Of a DNA stretch of 64,000 bases, positions 1-9,153 are shown in pieces. Each line of letters starts with the position of its first letter. The stretch's first letter is position 1. The position numbers were made by a program, and so were the translations under genes. The stretch comes from Musa acuminata AAA Group. Taxonomy: Eukaryota; Streptophyta; Magnoliopsida; Zingiberales; Musaceae. Below the pieces are notes generated by a model. It saw nothing but the letters and a program-made list of their open reading frames with translations. It did no database searches and was not told the origin of the DNA. The stretch lies in NCBI RefSeq assembly GCF_036884655.1, contig NC_088355.1, forward strand, positions 17,058,501-17,122,500, written 5' to 3'.

Positions 1-234
1 CAGGTTTTGAGGGAGAGATTTTTCTCCATCAAGCACTCAAATCATATAATTAGATCAACTAATCAAATTCATGATTGATAATCAAATCATAGATTAATTG
101 AAGATGCAAGGAATGCAAGAATGTTATTCCATATATATCTCTATCATGATCTTATATCAATGATACGAGGAATCTACATAAATTATGAAATCTTGATCTA
201 CATCTAGATGACAATTTCAAGAATGACATTGGCG

Positions 235-810
235 CCACAAGGAATGCACATTTGAGGCAATTTGAGATTTATGCCACCAGATTGTGAACTGATCTTCAAA
301 CACTTTGAAGATATATTGTGAGCACAAGGCTTCACTGTTGTTTATCTCAGTTGAGGGACTCGAACAATCTCCATGGTGAGCTTCTCATTGCAAGACTCGA
401 TCTTGTTTTAAGGCAGCAGAAGCTATTGAAGCAAACCTCATGAGCAAGGAACACATCAACAGGCTGGAGTCGACATGGAACTACAGTAACATAACTGAAG
501 CAGTTGCACATAAGTATTGGATACGAGGAGAAAGAATATGTTCTAAAAAATCTCAGACCTCATACCAACCTGAAAGATCTTGGGTTAGTTGGGTATGGAG
601 AAACATCATTTCCAACTTGTGTAGGAGATCCTTCCTTCTCCAATCTAGTAACCTTATGGATCTCCAACTGTGATAATTGTTTTCACCTCCCACCACTTGG
701 CCAATTAGCGAAGCTTAAAATGCCTATACATAAAAGAAATGCAGCACCTTGACTGCTCATTTTGTGGCAGTAACAACCAAAGTTTCCATCATTGGAGAAG
801 CTACATAAAC
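235..810 (+). pseudogene. NLR (CC-NBS-LRR) leucine-rich-repeat fragment, 5' piece
   Basis: This is a decayed piece of the LRR region of a plant intracellular immune receptor, a class that senses pathogen effectors. Reading across frames gives family-typical blocks in order: LPQGMH-type text near 235-300, an LRDSNNLHGELLIARLD block at 350-410, AAEAIEANLMSKEHINRLE at 413-475, then LRPHTNLKDLGLVGYGETSFP, DPSFSNLVTLWISNC and LPPLGQLAKLK at about 560-720, and KFPSLEKLHK up to 810. The blocks follow the order of RPPL1/RGA-like proteins, but frame changes separate them near 410 and 480-530, and stops follow 750, so it cannot encode a receptor. No P-loop or NB-ARC motif is present; it would lie left of the window. 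The reading is broken at 811 by a retrotransposon and resumes at 5807. Family assignment is from motif recognition only. Confidence 0.78.
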
Positions 811-1424
811 TGTTAGACAATAAATGTGCCGTGGTTGGTGAGTCAGCACGGTTAAGTCCACGGGCCGATGTTGGGAGCTTTTTATAGGGTGATTCGAATA
901 ATGAGATACCCGAGCTCTCGGGAAGGAGTGTTGGTTGGCGTTGGTCAGGATCGGGGCTGATTGGCGACTCCTTGGAGCCGAGTGGATCGTGCTCCCATGC
1001 CGAGTCCCTCACCGTCGATGAGTGGTCGCCCTCCGGCAAAAATGACCTCCGCCGGGTGATACCCGACCGTGGCCTCTCTAACGAGCAAGTTAGTAACGAG
1101 AGGAATTGCTTTTTTCCTCCTTTTTTCTTGTCTCTTCCTAGTCGAAGGCCAGCCAGGGGTTTTATACTGTGGCACGAGGGCTGATGGTGCATCGATTCGG
1201 TGTCGCCGCTACTAACCCCCGAGAGATGGGATGACCCTTCTGACTGGCCGCCGTTTTGGGACGCGTAGAGCGACGTAAGACGGCACCACCTCGAGCTCCT
1301 AGGACAGGACGTGTGACATATCTTCTTGGTATAAGCTCCCGAGATGGGACGTGTGGCGTAGAGCTCCAATTTGGCGTGCGATGTCCGAGGTGACGTGTCC
1401 AGGCCGCCAAAATATACCATATCA
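811..1424 (-). repeat. 3' LTR of the Tat-type element
   Basis: It is 614 bp, TG...CA bounded, and matches 5234-5806 along its length with scattered substitutions and about 40 bp of length difference. A TATAAAA-type box is on the minus strand at about 1160-1166. Long open frames read through this LTR on the minus strand are repeat translation, not genes. Confidence 0.85.
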
Positions 1425-1737
1425 CTTCTCCCCCGCTGTCAAGGCGTGTTGCGGGGGCCTTAATGGGCCAGGAGGCATGCCTGAGTTTGAGGGATATTGA
1501 TCGCTTAAGAGGGGAAACGAAATTGACTTGTCGGGGGGCGATTAGAGGGGCAACGCCCCGTGCCTCGGGCAGGATTGACTCTTTGGATCGGCCTGTCGGG
1601 GCTTGTCGTCCTGGTCGGTTGGATGACCAGTTTGGCATGGGTCGAGTCGGCGAGCGAACCGAGGTGACCTGGTCAGGCTACGAGTTGTGGGTCAACGTGA
1701 AGCAACTTTGGGCATCGGGGAGGGGCGTAGGGTCAGT
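1425..1737 (-). other. Polypurine tract and 3' untranslated internal sequence of the Tat-type element
   Basis: The first ten bases after the LTR read GGGGGAGAAG on the minus strand, a typical plus-strand primer tract. The rest is GC-rich and shows no family coding motif. Confidence 0.6.
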
Positions 1738-2345
1738 CGCGAGGCATGACTCGGGTTTTAGGTTGTTTGGGATGCGACTCGGGCATCGGATCGACTGTGA
1801 GGTGTGACTTGGGTGTTTGGTTGTTTCGGGATGTGGCTCGAGCATCGGATTGGCCACGAGGTGTGACTCAGGCATTACGTTGCTTCGAGATGCGACTCGA
1901 GCATCGGATCGGCCGCGAGGTGTGACTCGGGCATTAGGTTATTTTGAGATGTGGCTCGGGCATCCGATCGGCTACGAGGTGTGACTCGGGCGTTAGGTTG
2001 TTTCAAGATGCGGCTCGGGCATTTGATCGACCGCGAGGTGTGAATCGAGCATTAGGTTGTTTTGAGATGTGGCTCGTGAATCGGATCGGCCGTGAGGTGT
2101 GACTCGGGCATTAGGTTGTTTCGAGATGCAGCTCGGGCATCGGATCGTCCACGAGGTGTGACTCGGGCGTTAGGTTGTTTCGAGATGCGGCTCGGGCATC
2201 GGATCATCCACGAGGTGTGACTCGGGCGTTAGGTTGTTTCGAGATGCAGCTCAGGCATTGGATCAGCCACGAGGTGTGACTCGAGTGTTAGGTTGTTTCA
2301 AGATGCAACTCGGGCATCAGATCAGTCGCGAGGTGTGACTCGGGC
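1738..2345. repeat. 59-bp tandem array inside the Tat-type element
   Basis: About ten head-to-tail copies of a 59-bp unit with anchors GAGGTGTGACTCGGGC, TTAGGTTGTTTCGAGATG and CTCGGGCATCGGATC. The phase shifts by one base per 60-base row, which fixes the period at 59. Copies differ at many single sites. The unit is not a multiple of three, so it is not a conserved peptide repeat. Confidence 0.9.
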
Positions 2346-3930
2346 CTGTGGGCCGAGCGGCGATACTCGTGCTCAGGTTTCGGTGCTAGCGGGTTACCTG
2401 TTGTGAGCAATCTGGCGCGACCCGAGCTGGAGCTGGAAATGTGAGCTAAGCGACTATGCTCGGGCTTAGGCTTTGGTGCTGGTAGGTCGCCTGTCGAGAG
2501 CGATCTGGAGCGACCCGGGCAAGAGCCAGGCTTGCGGGCCGAGCGAGTATGCTCGTGCTCAGGTTTCGGTGCCGGCGGGTCGCCTATCGAGAGCGATCTG
2601 GGGTGACCCGGGCAGGAGCTGGAATCGCAAGCCAAGTGACTATGCTCGGGCTCGGGCTTGGGCTTTGGTGCCAGTGGGTCGCCTATCGAGAGCGATCTGG
2701 AGCAACCTGGGCAAGAGCCAGACCTGCGGGCCGAGTGACTATGCTCGTGCTAAGGTTTCGGTGCCGGCGGGTCGCCTGTCGAGAGCGATCTAAGGCGACC
2801 CGAGCAGGAGTTGGAATCGCAAGCCGAGCGACTATGCTCGGGCTCGGGCTTTGGTGCTGTTAGGTCGCCTGTCGAGAGCGATCTAGAGCGACCCGTGTAA
2901 GAGCCAGACCTGTGGGCCGAGCGACTATGCTCGTGCTCAGGTTTCGGTGCTGGCGGGTCGCTTATCGAGAGTTATCTAGGGCGACCCGGGCAGGAGCTAG
3001 AATTGCAAGCCGAGCGACTATGCTTGTGCTTGGGCTTTGGTGCTAGTGGGTCACTTGTCGAGAGCGATCTAGAGCGACCTGGGCAAGAGCCAGACTTGCG
3101 GGTCGAGCGACTATGCTCGTGCTCAGGTTTCGGTGCTAGCAAGTCACCTGTTGAGAGCGATCTGGGGTGACTCGGGCAGGAGCTGGAATCATGAGCCGAG
3201 CGACTATGCTCGGGCTTGGGCTTTGGTGCCGGCGGGTCGCCTATTGAGAGCGATCTGGAGTGACCCGGGCAAAGAGCCAGACCTGTGGGCCGAGCGACTA
3301 TGCTCGTGCTCAGGTTTCGGTGCTAGTGGATCACCTATCGAGAGCGATCTAGGGCGACCCAGGTAGGAGCTGGAATCGCGAGCCGAGCAACTATACTCGG
3401 GCTCGGGCTTTGGTGCCGGCGGGTCGCCTGTCGAGAGCGTTTTGGAGCGACCCGGGCAAGAGCCAGACCTGTGGGCTGAGTGACTATGCTCGTGCTTAGG
3501 TTTTGGTGCCGGTGGGTCACTTGTCCAGAGCGATCTGGGGTGACCCGAGCAGGAGCTGGAATCGCGAGCCGAGCGATTATGCTTTGGCTCGGGCTTTGGT
3601 GTCGATGGCTCACTTGTCGAGAGCAATCTGGAGTGACCCGGGTAGGAGCTGGAATCGCGAGCCGAGCGACTATGCTCAGGCTCGGGCTTTGGTGTAGGTA
3701 GGTCACCTGCCGAGAGCAATTTGGAGCGACCCATTCAAGAGCCAAACTTGTGGGCCAAGCGACTATTCTTGTGCTCAGGTTTTGATGTCGGCGAGTCACC
3801 TATCGAGAGCGATCTGGGGTGACTCGGGCTGGAGGTAGAATCACGAGCTGAGCAACTATGCTCGGGCTCGGGATTTGGTGCCGGCGAGTCTCCTGTCGAG
3901 AGCGATCTAGAGCGACCCGGGCAAGAGTTG
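2346..3930. repeat. 93-bp tandem array with alternating A/B subunits
   Basis: About 17 copies. The anchor GACTATGCTCG recurs at 2830, 2923, 3016, 3109 and 3202, exactly 93 bases apart; one earlier copy is 99 and one later copy 94. Two unit types alternate: one carries GAGCTGGAATCGCGAGCC and the other GCAAGAGCCAGACCTGCGGG. The true repeat is therefore mostly a 186-bp dimer. Because 93 is 31 codons, the minus strand stays open for long runs (for example 3204-3734) and reads a Ser/Pro/Lys/Glu/His-rich 31-residue repeat. I cannot tell whether it is ever translated. Confidence 0.9.
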
Positions 3931-4084
3931 GGCAGGCTAGGCATAGGTCGGGAACCGATCTGGAGAGGCTCGGGCAAGAGCTGGGCCGGCGAGGGGTAAG
4001 AGCTGGGCCGGCGAGCCGCAGGTTGGGAACCGATATGGAGAGCCCGTGGACCTCTTGTTGTGAGTGGCTTTTCGGTAGGAGATT

Positions 4085-5211
4085 TTGGATGATGAGGCAT
4101 CTTTCGATGGGTCCCCTAGGACATGGAGTTGCTTCTCGGGGTTCCTTGAGATAGCGCCCGAGGTGACCTTTTTAGATGAAGTCCTCGATTTGATTCTAGA
4201 GGTCACGACAATCTTCCGTGCCATGGCTGTAGTCCTGGTGGAATGTGCTCAGAGGGAGAGGCGAGGGCCTTGGGAGCAGTAGCTCTTGTCAGTCGGGCCT
4301 CTAGCGGGGTTGCACCAGGGCTACTGAAGTCGTTTCCCGGGATTGTTCTGCCCTTGGCCTCTTGATGTCCATGCGCTTTCCCGCCACCAGAGCTTCGGCG
4401 ACGAGGTACTAGTTGGCGCATTGGAGCATCTCAAGGATGGTTACTGGCGGCTTCTCGATTAGTGACCAAAAGAACCTTGACGACCTCAAGCCCATCAGAA
4501 ACGTCGTAGAGGGCCACTTGGGCCCGGAATGCGGAGACATGCTCCATGGGATCGGAGCTGCCATCGTATGTCTCCAATGTCAGCAGCTTGAAGTTGAGGG
4601 GTACCAGCTTGTCCAAGCCTAAAGTTGAAAGGGGATCCACCTGAGTCGCCTTCCTTCGACTTGCACCGTGATTTCTGAGACTCGCGCTGGAACTTGTCTA
4701 GGCGTTGGTTGACCTGAGACAACTGGATCCTAAACGAGTCTTCCGCCGAGCCTGACGATATGGTGTCAGGCTCGGAGCGGGGAGGTGTGATTCGGCAGGG
4801 TGCGGGTATGCTCTGCTTGGGCAGACCTCTCGGGTCCATCACTTGCTCTCGGGCTTCTACCGTCCCGACTTACTCCCTGCTTGGCCTCTATCGGGTCGAA
4901 TCAGTCGGGGGAGTCGCTAACTGCACGATATGAGGAAGGAGCGGAGCGAGCATTTGCATCGTGCCTGTCATGGCCTACACTTGCTTAGAGAGGCCGAGGA
5001 ATGCCTCGGGTGTCACGGCCGAGGGTTCTATGGCGAATCCGGGGGGTGACAACCCCGAGTCATTGAACATGTGCCAGTAGCGATCTAGCGTTGAGGTAGG
5101 AATCTTGCCATCTCTGGGAGCGGGAAGGACCTGACTTTCGGGTTCGACGGAAGGGAGGTCGGTGGATGGTTCTCCCTCGGGGAGAGCTCCAGCCAGATGC
5201 TCTTGCGACAT
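4085..5211 (-). pseudogene. Tat-type gypsy gag with a central deletion
   Basis: Gag forms the capsid and nucleocapsid of the retrotransposon particle. Minus-strand reading starts at an ATG near 5211 and gives TPEAFLGLSKQVQ, then (new frame) LETYDGSSDPMEHVSAFRAQVALYDVSD at about 4510-4600. It then jumps, in the +1 frame, to MGLRSSRFFWSLIEKPPVTI and LVAEALVAGKRMDIKRPRAEQ (about 4340-4495), and ends with FHQDYSHGTEDCRDL and KGHLGRYLKEPRE blocks near 4130-4230. The capsid core normally lying between ALYDVSD and MGLR is missing, and there are several stops and frameshifts. It is not functional as it stands. No protease follows; the array begins directly after the gag C-terminus. Confidence 0.72.
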
Positions 5212-5213
5212 TG

Positions 5214-5230
5214 CCCTCCTTCTAGCACCA
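5214..5230 (-). other. Primer-binding site of the Tat-type element
   Basis: On the minus strand, TGGTGCTAGAAGGAGGG begins three bases inside the 5' LTR. It has the TGG start expected for pairing to a tRNA 3' CCA end. I do not identify the tRNA. Confidence 0.55.
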
Positions 5231-5233
5231 AAA

Positions 5234-5806
5234 TGTTAGACAACAAATGTGTCGTGGCTGATGAGTCAGCAAAGCTAGGTCCACGGGTCGATGTTGGGAG
5301 CTTTCTGCAGGTGATTTGGATGATGAGGAACCCGAGCTCTCGGGAAGGAGTGCTAGTTGGCGTTGGTCGAGATCGGGGCTGATTGGTGACTCCTTGGTGC
5401 CGGGTGGATCGTGCTCCCATGCCGAGTCCCTCACCATCGATGAGTGGTCGCCCTCCTACAAAAATGGCCTCCGCCGGGTGGTACCCGATCGTGGCCCCTC
5501 CGACGAGCAAGTTAGTAATGAGAGGGATTGCTTTTTTCCTCATTTTTTCTTGCCTCCTCCTGGCCAGAGGCTAGCCAAGGGTTTTATACTATGGTGCGAG
5601 GGTTGATGGTGTGTCGATTCGGCATCGCCGCTGCTGACCTCCGAGAGATGGGACGACCCTTTTGACCGGCCATCGTTCCAGGACGTGCAGAGCGACGTCA
5701 GACAGCACCGCTCTGAGCTCTTAGGATGGGACGTATGGCATAGGGCTCCGATTTGGCGTGTGGTGTCACGGGTGACGTGTCCAGGCCACCAAAATATACC
5801 ATATCA
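5234..5806 (-). repeat. 5' LTR of the Tat-type element
   Basis: It is 573 bp and the partner of 811-1424. A TATA-type box is on the minus strand near 5583-5588. Its outer edge is directly followed by AAAC, the target-site copy. Confidence 0.85.
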
Positions 5807-5940
5807 AAACAATGTCAGGATTGGAAGAATGGTGTGGTGTCGATGACTGTGTTTTTGCCTTCTCTTTGTGAGCTTGGTATCAAGGACTGCTTTGCTCTTG
5901 TCCAACATGAATGCATAGAGAGTTATATATCAATATCATG
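5807..5940 (+). pseudogene. NLR leucine-rich-repeat fragment, 3' piece
   Basis: Immediately after the retrotransposon the NLR reading resumes: MSGLEEWCGVDD in one frame (5812-5850), then LPSLCELGIKDC in another (about 5855-5895). These are the motifs expected directly after the FPSLEKL block that ends at 810. At least one frameshift lies between them. No further NLR text is seen after about 5935, where a gypsy LTR starts within 130 bases. Confidence 0.75.
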
Positions 5941-6063
5941 TATTTGTTCTTCATTTCATATTGTTGTCTATTCTCAAGTCAGTCAACTATGATGTCTATC
6001 TTGATGAGTCCCAAAGTTTAAATAGCTTTTATCTCATTTTATAGGAATAATTATTTCTATTGA

Positions 6064-6346
6064 TGTTGTATTAGGATCCTTTTTATTTTTTGAGTTTTGA
6101 TTAATATTTTATTGAGTTTGTCTAGTAAGAATTAGGTAGGAGCTTATTTGAGATTTATTTATTTATTAAAAGTCCAAGTCTTGATGGATTTAAGAGTGAA
6201 ACTCTATAAATATGGATGTACCTATTTCTTTTCATCATCTATGAAATATTATTTCAGCTTTTGGCAAACCCTAGGAGGCCGATCCTTTCGAAGTGATCAT
6301 CCATTTTCTTTCTCTTCTTCTATGATAAAATTTTAGGGTCTTATCA
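6064..6346 (+). repeat. Short gypsy 5' LTR with adjacent primer-binding site
   Basis: A TG...CA segment of about 283 bp ends GGTCTTATCA, and TGGTATCAGAAC (6349-6360, methionine initiator tRNA-type primer site) starts two bases later. Its last ~100 bases resemble the end of the LTR at 30303-30800, so both belong to related gypsy elements. The left end is approximate; the interior differs from the 30 kb copy. Confidence 0.65.
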
Positions 6347-6360
6347 TTTGGTATCAGAAC

Positions 6361-7540
6361 AGTAATCCTTGGCATTTCTGTTGTAATTTCTTACATCACT
6401 TCATTGTCGCAGCCATCATCAACTAAAAGAAAAAAAAAGTAAAGCCGACAACCATGCCTAAGTGGCCACACCCCATCTTGCTCGAGCAAGAAAGAGCCAC
6501 TATCGCTATTTCCCAACCAACAGACCACCCCCCTCATCGTTCCTAGCCTCGATGATCCTTCATTGCTCCCATCCCTCAGTGATGCTGCTCCCAGCCGTGC
6601 CACCACTACTGCCTCTCGACCTCGACAGCAACCTGCCCTCTAACTGAAATAGGGCAACTCCCCATGCCCATCATCGTTGCTTTCTTTCTCTTCTCCACCG
6701 GCATCAACAACAGCCCCCGTACCACAGCTCCTGGCCGCTCATGATCCCTTGGTGCTCTCACCCCATGCAACGACAAAAATAGGGTAGCAACCTTCCCTCC
6801 TTGTACCGATCGAAATAGGACGGTAGCAACCTTCCCTCCTCCTCTTCTCCACCAGCATCGACAACATCCCCTACAGCCTCAGCCTTTGGCTACTCGTGAT
6901 CCCTTGACACTCACCCCATGCAGAAACAAGGCAAAAAACACCCCCAACTGCCTCCTCACACCTTCTGTCGCAACCGCCGATTATCATTGCTTCCTTCTTC
7001 CTTCAATATTGACATCGATAGTAGCTGTTGCAGCCTCACCCTCAACCACTTGTGATCCCTTGGCGTCGCCAGTGTCTCAGCCCTCGGTGCAATAGAAATA
7101 GAGCATTGGCCATCGCTGCTCCTAGCCCTTAGTAACGCTGCTCCCAACGTCTTATCCCATGGTGCCTCCTAGCCTCAACAACAGTAGCCTTCCAGCCTCG
7201 GTAGTGGTAGCCTCCCAACCTCGACAGTAACCTCCCATCCTTGACGGTAGCTTTGGTAGCTACGCCCAACCATGCCACCATTACTGCCTCCTAGCCATGC
7301 CCTCAACACTACCTCGAGCCAACGTCATTGAAATTTGCATTGAATAAGCAGTGCTGATGCCCTTGACCAAACATCAAAAACAAGTATTGGGGATTATAGA
7401 TCTCTAGTCTTATGCAATGGCTATTGACAACTTGGTGAAAGCCCAATTAAAAGTCTTGAAAATCAAAATTGAGAACTGATTGCAAGAAACCCTTAACGAT
7501 TTTAAAAAGAGTCTATTGGAGAACATCAACAAGTTTCAAT
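6361..7540 (+). pseudogene. Decayed gypsy leader and gag N-terminal region
   Basis: A Pro/Ser/Thr-rich, stop-riddled reading follows the primer site. From about 7300 to 7540 there is a coiled-coil-like text (ALTKHQKQVLGIID, MAIDNLVKAQLKVLK, ETLNDFKKSLLENINKFQ), typical of the start of gag in chromovirus-type elements. Stops interrupt it. It is cut at 7541 by the Angela-1 LTR; the bases TCAAT precede the insertion. The pol part at 28440-30302 has the same orientation but does not continue this reading, so I treat it separately. Confidence 0.5.
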
Positions 7541-9145
7541 TGCTAGTCATAGGTGCCTTGCAAGCCAATCACATAACTGATAACACGTGTGATATGATGC
7601 ACATTCTTTTTGCTTATTATATTATTTGATATTTTATCACTTTATCTTGTATACTATATATATTGTGATATCCATGGATCTGTGTAATGAGAATCAGATC
7701 GTGATAAAATTATGATAATGAGATTGATTCGCCTTTAAACATAGACCCTAAATAATCCCGATCATATGTTACTCGAGAGGGACATCGAGATAACCAAACA
7801 GATTTGTGTAATGTATTCTCATCCATATAATGGAGGCGTCTAGTCTTATAGCTGCTCGTGTGGGAACACTAGGAATACAATGTAAGTGCTCATTGGAGAA
7901 TGATTTCACTGATTGATCTGGTTATGGAATATTGGATGGTTGATGATACCTTATATTAGGCAGTGATTTCATTGTCCTAGTAGTGTATTTGGTCCTTAGA
8001 CTTGAGACATCAATGATATCATGTTTGAGTACTCCACTCTTTGATGTTGGACTCATAGGATTAGAAGTTCCAAATCTAGCACAACCGGTCATTGGGAGTG
8101 GCAGCCTCCCTTACGAGGGCTATTGAGTGTCGATAGAGGATCATCCACTTTCAGTGTCATAAGAGGAATATCTTATATATTCTTGCTCAGGAAAATCCCT
8201 AGCCAAGATCATTCAGATTAAGAGAGAAAGAGTTCTTTGGGAAAATCCGATTAGAGCGAGGCTCGAGTAGAAACTGTATGGGCCTAACAACACCATGCCC
8301 CGTATATGTTCTTTGAGATATTAAATGGATGAGGAACTATAGGTATATGGTAACTAAGGACATATAGGTCTAAAGTATTGGATTCTCCTATATCGTTTGA
8401 GGACTACAGCGTAGTGACCTAGTACATATGCAATCAATGAGTCAAGTGAATTATCATAAAAATAATAATTCACTAAGCCAAAAGGAGTTCTGACAAGTAT
8501 GATTTACGGCCAGCTCGATATTAGGCCTAGAGGGTCATACACATATGTCATATATGATTAACCGCTAGAGCCCTTATCTTATTAGATATCTAATAAGCTC
8601 CTAAATTATTGAATCATATGGATAACATCCAATAAGAGACAATGAGAGATTATTGGATAGAGACCCACTAATATAATAGGCTAGGGTAATTGGATAGAGA
8701 TCTAGTAACCAATATGGTCAGATTCATTAGGGTTAAGTTAATAGGGAGCCTCTATAAATAAAAGAGATCCAAAGGACTATGGGCTAGGCCTTTTTGGTTG
8801 CCACATCTTATTTTCATCTCCCCTTCTCCTCCTCAACTAGTAGCCCCCTATTTGGGGCATATGGAGATTTGGATAGCGATTCGAGGAGTGTCTTCGCAGC
8901 CGCTATTGTGTGAATCACCACTAAAGAGGAGGACAGTTGACCTCCTTCATCCTCTTCCATAGATTTATAGGATTTCAGGGATATATAATCTCCCTAGGTA
9001 ACACAACTATCTCACATGTGATTTTTAGTTTTATGAATTTTTGCACACTAATATTCGCATCACGATGAAACCTTTTTGTGAAAATTTAATATTTTCTTTT
9101 TGTTCTTCCACTACACATATGATGTTACCCCTAGATTTTCCTACA
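7541..9145 (+). repeat. 5' LTR of Angela-1 (Ty1/copia)
   Basis: About 1.6 kb, TGCTAGTCATAGG ... TTTTCCTACA. It is the same family as 62350-63951 read in reverse, with many substitutions. A TATAAATA box is at 8753-8760. It is followed by GTGGTAT, the beginning of the primer-binding site, which is then interrupted by a SIRE LTR at 9154. Confidence 0.85.
8753..8760 (+). promoter_or_regulatory. TATA box of the Angela-1 LTR
   Basis: TATAAATA, in the same relative position as the boxes of the two Angela-2 LTRs (45614-45621 and 62705-62712, minus strand). Confidence 0.6.
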
Positions 9146-9153
9146 GTGGTATT

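Larger units (their letters stand above)
811..5806 (-). mobile_element. Non-autonomous Tat-type Ty3/gypsy LTR retrotransposon inserted in the NLR exon
   Basis: Two direct repeats of about 0.6 kb (811-1424 and 5234-5806) begin TGTTAGACAA and end ATATCA. They flank 3.8 kb of internal DNA. The element reads on the minus strand: a purine tract (complement of 1425-1434) lies beside the left LTR, and a TGG-starting primer-binding site (complement of 5214-5230) lies beside the right LTR. AAAC occurs immediately outside both ends (807-810 and 5807-5810) and is read as a 4-bp target duplication. Inside are a damaged gag and long tandem arrays; no protease, reverse transcriptase, RNase H or integrase motif is visible. 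It must have been mobilised by enzymes from another element, as LARD-type elements are. Placement in the Tat group rests on gag similarity. Confidence 0.85.

Noticed and set aside
683..1420. Long minus-strand open frame of 245 codons
   Set aside because: It runs through the Tat-type LTR; the same text recurs in the other LTR at 5085-5543 and matches no protein family.
6349..6360. TGGTATCAGAAC as part of a tRNA gene
   Set aside because: It is a primer-binding site next to an LTR end; no cloverleaf can be drawn around it.
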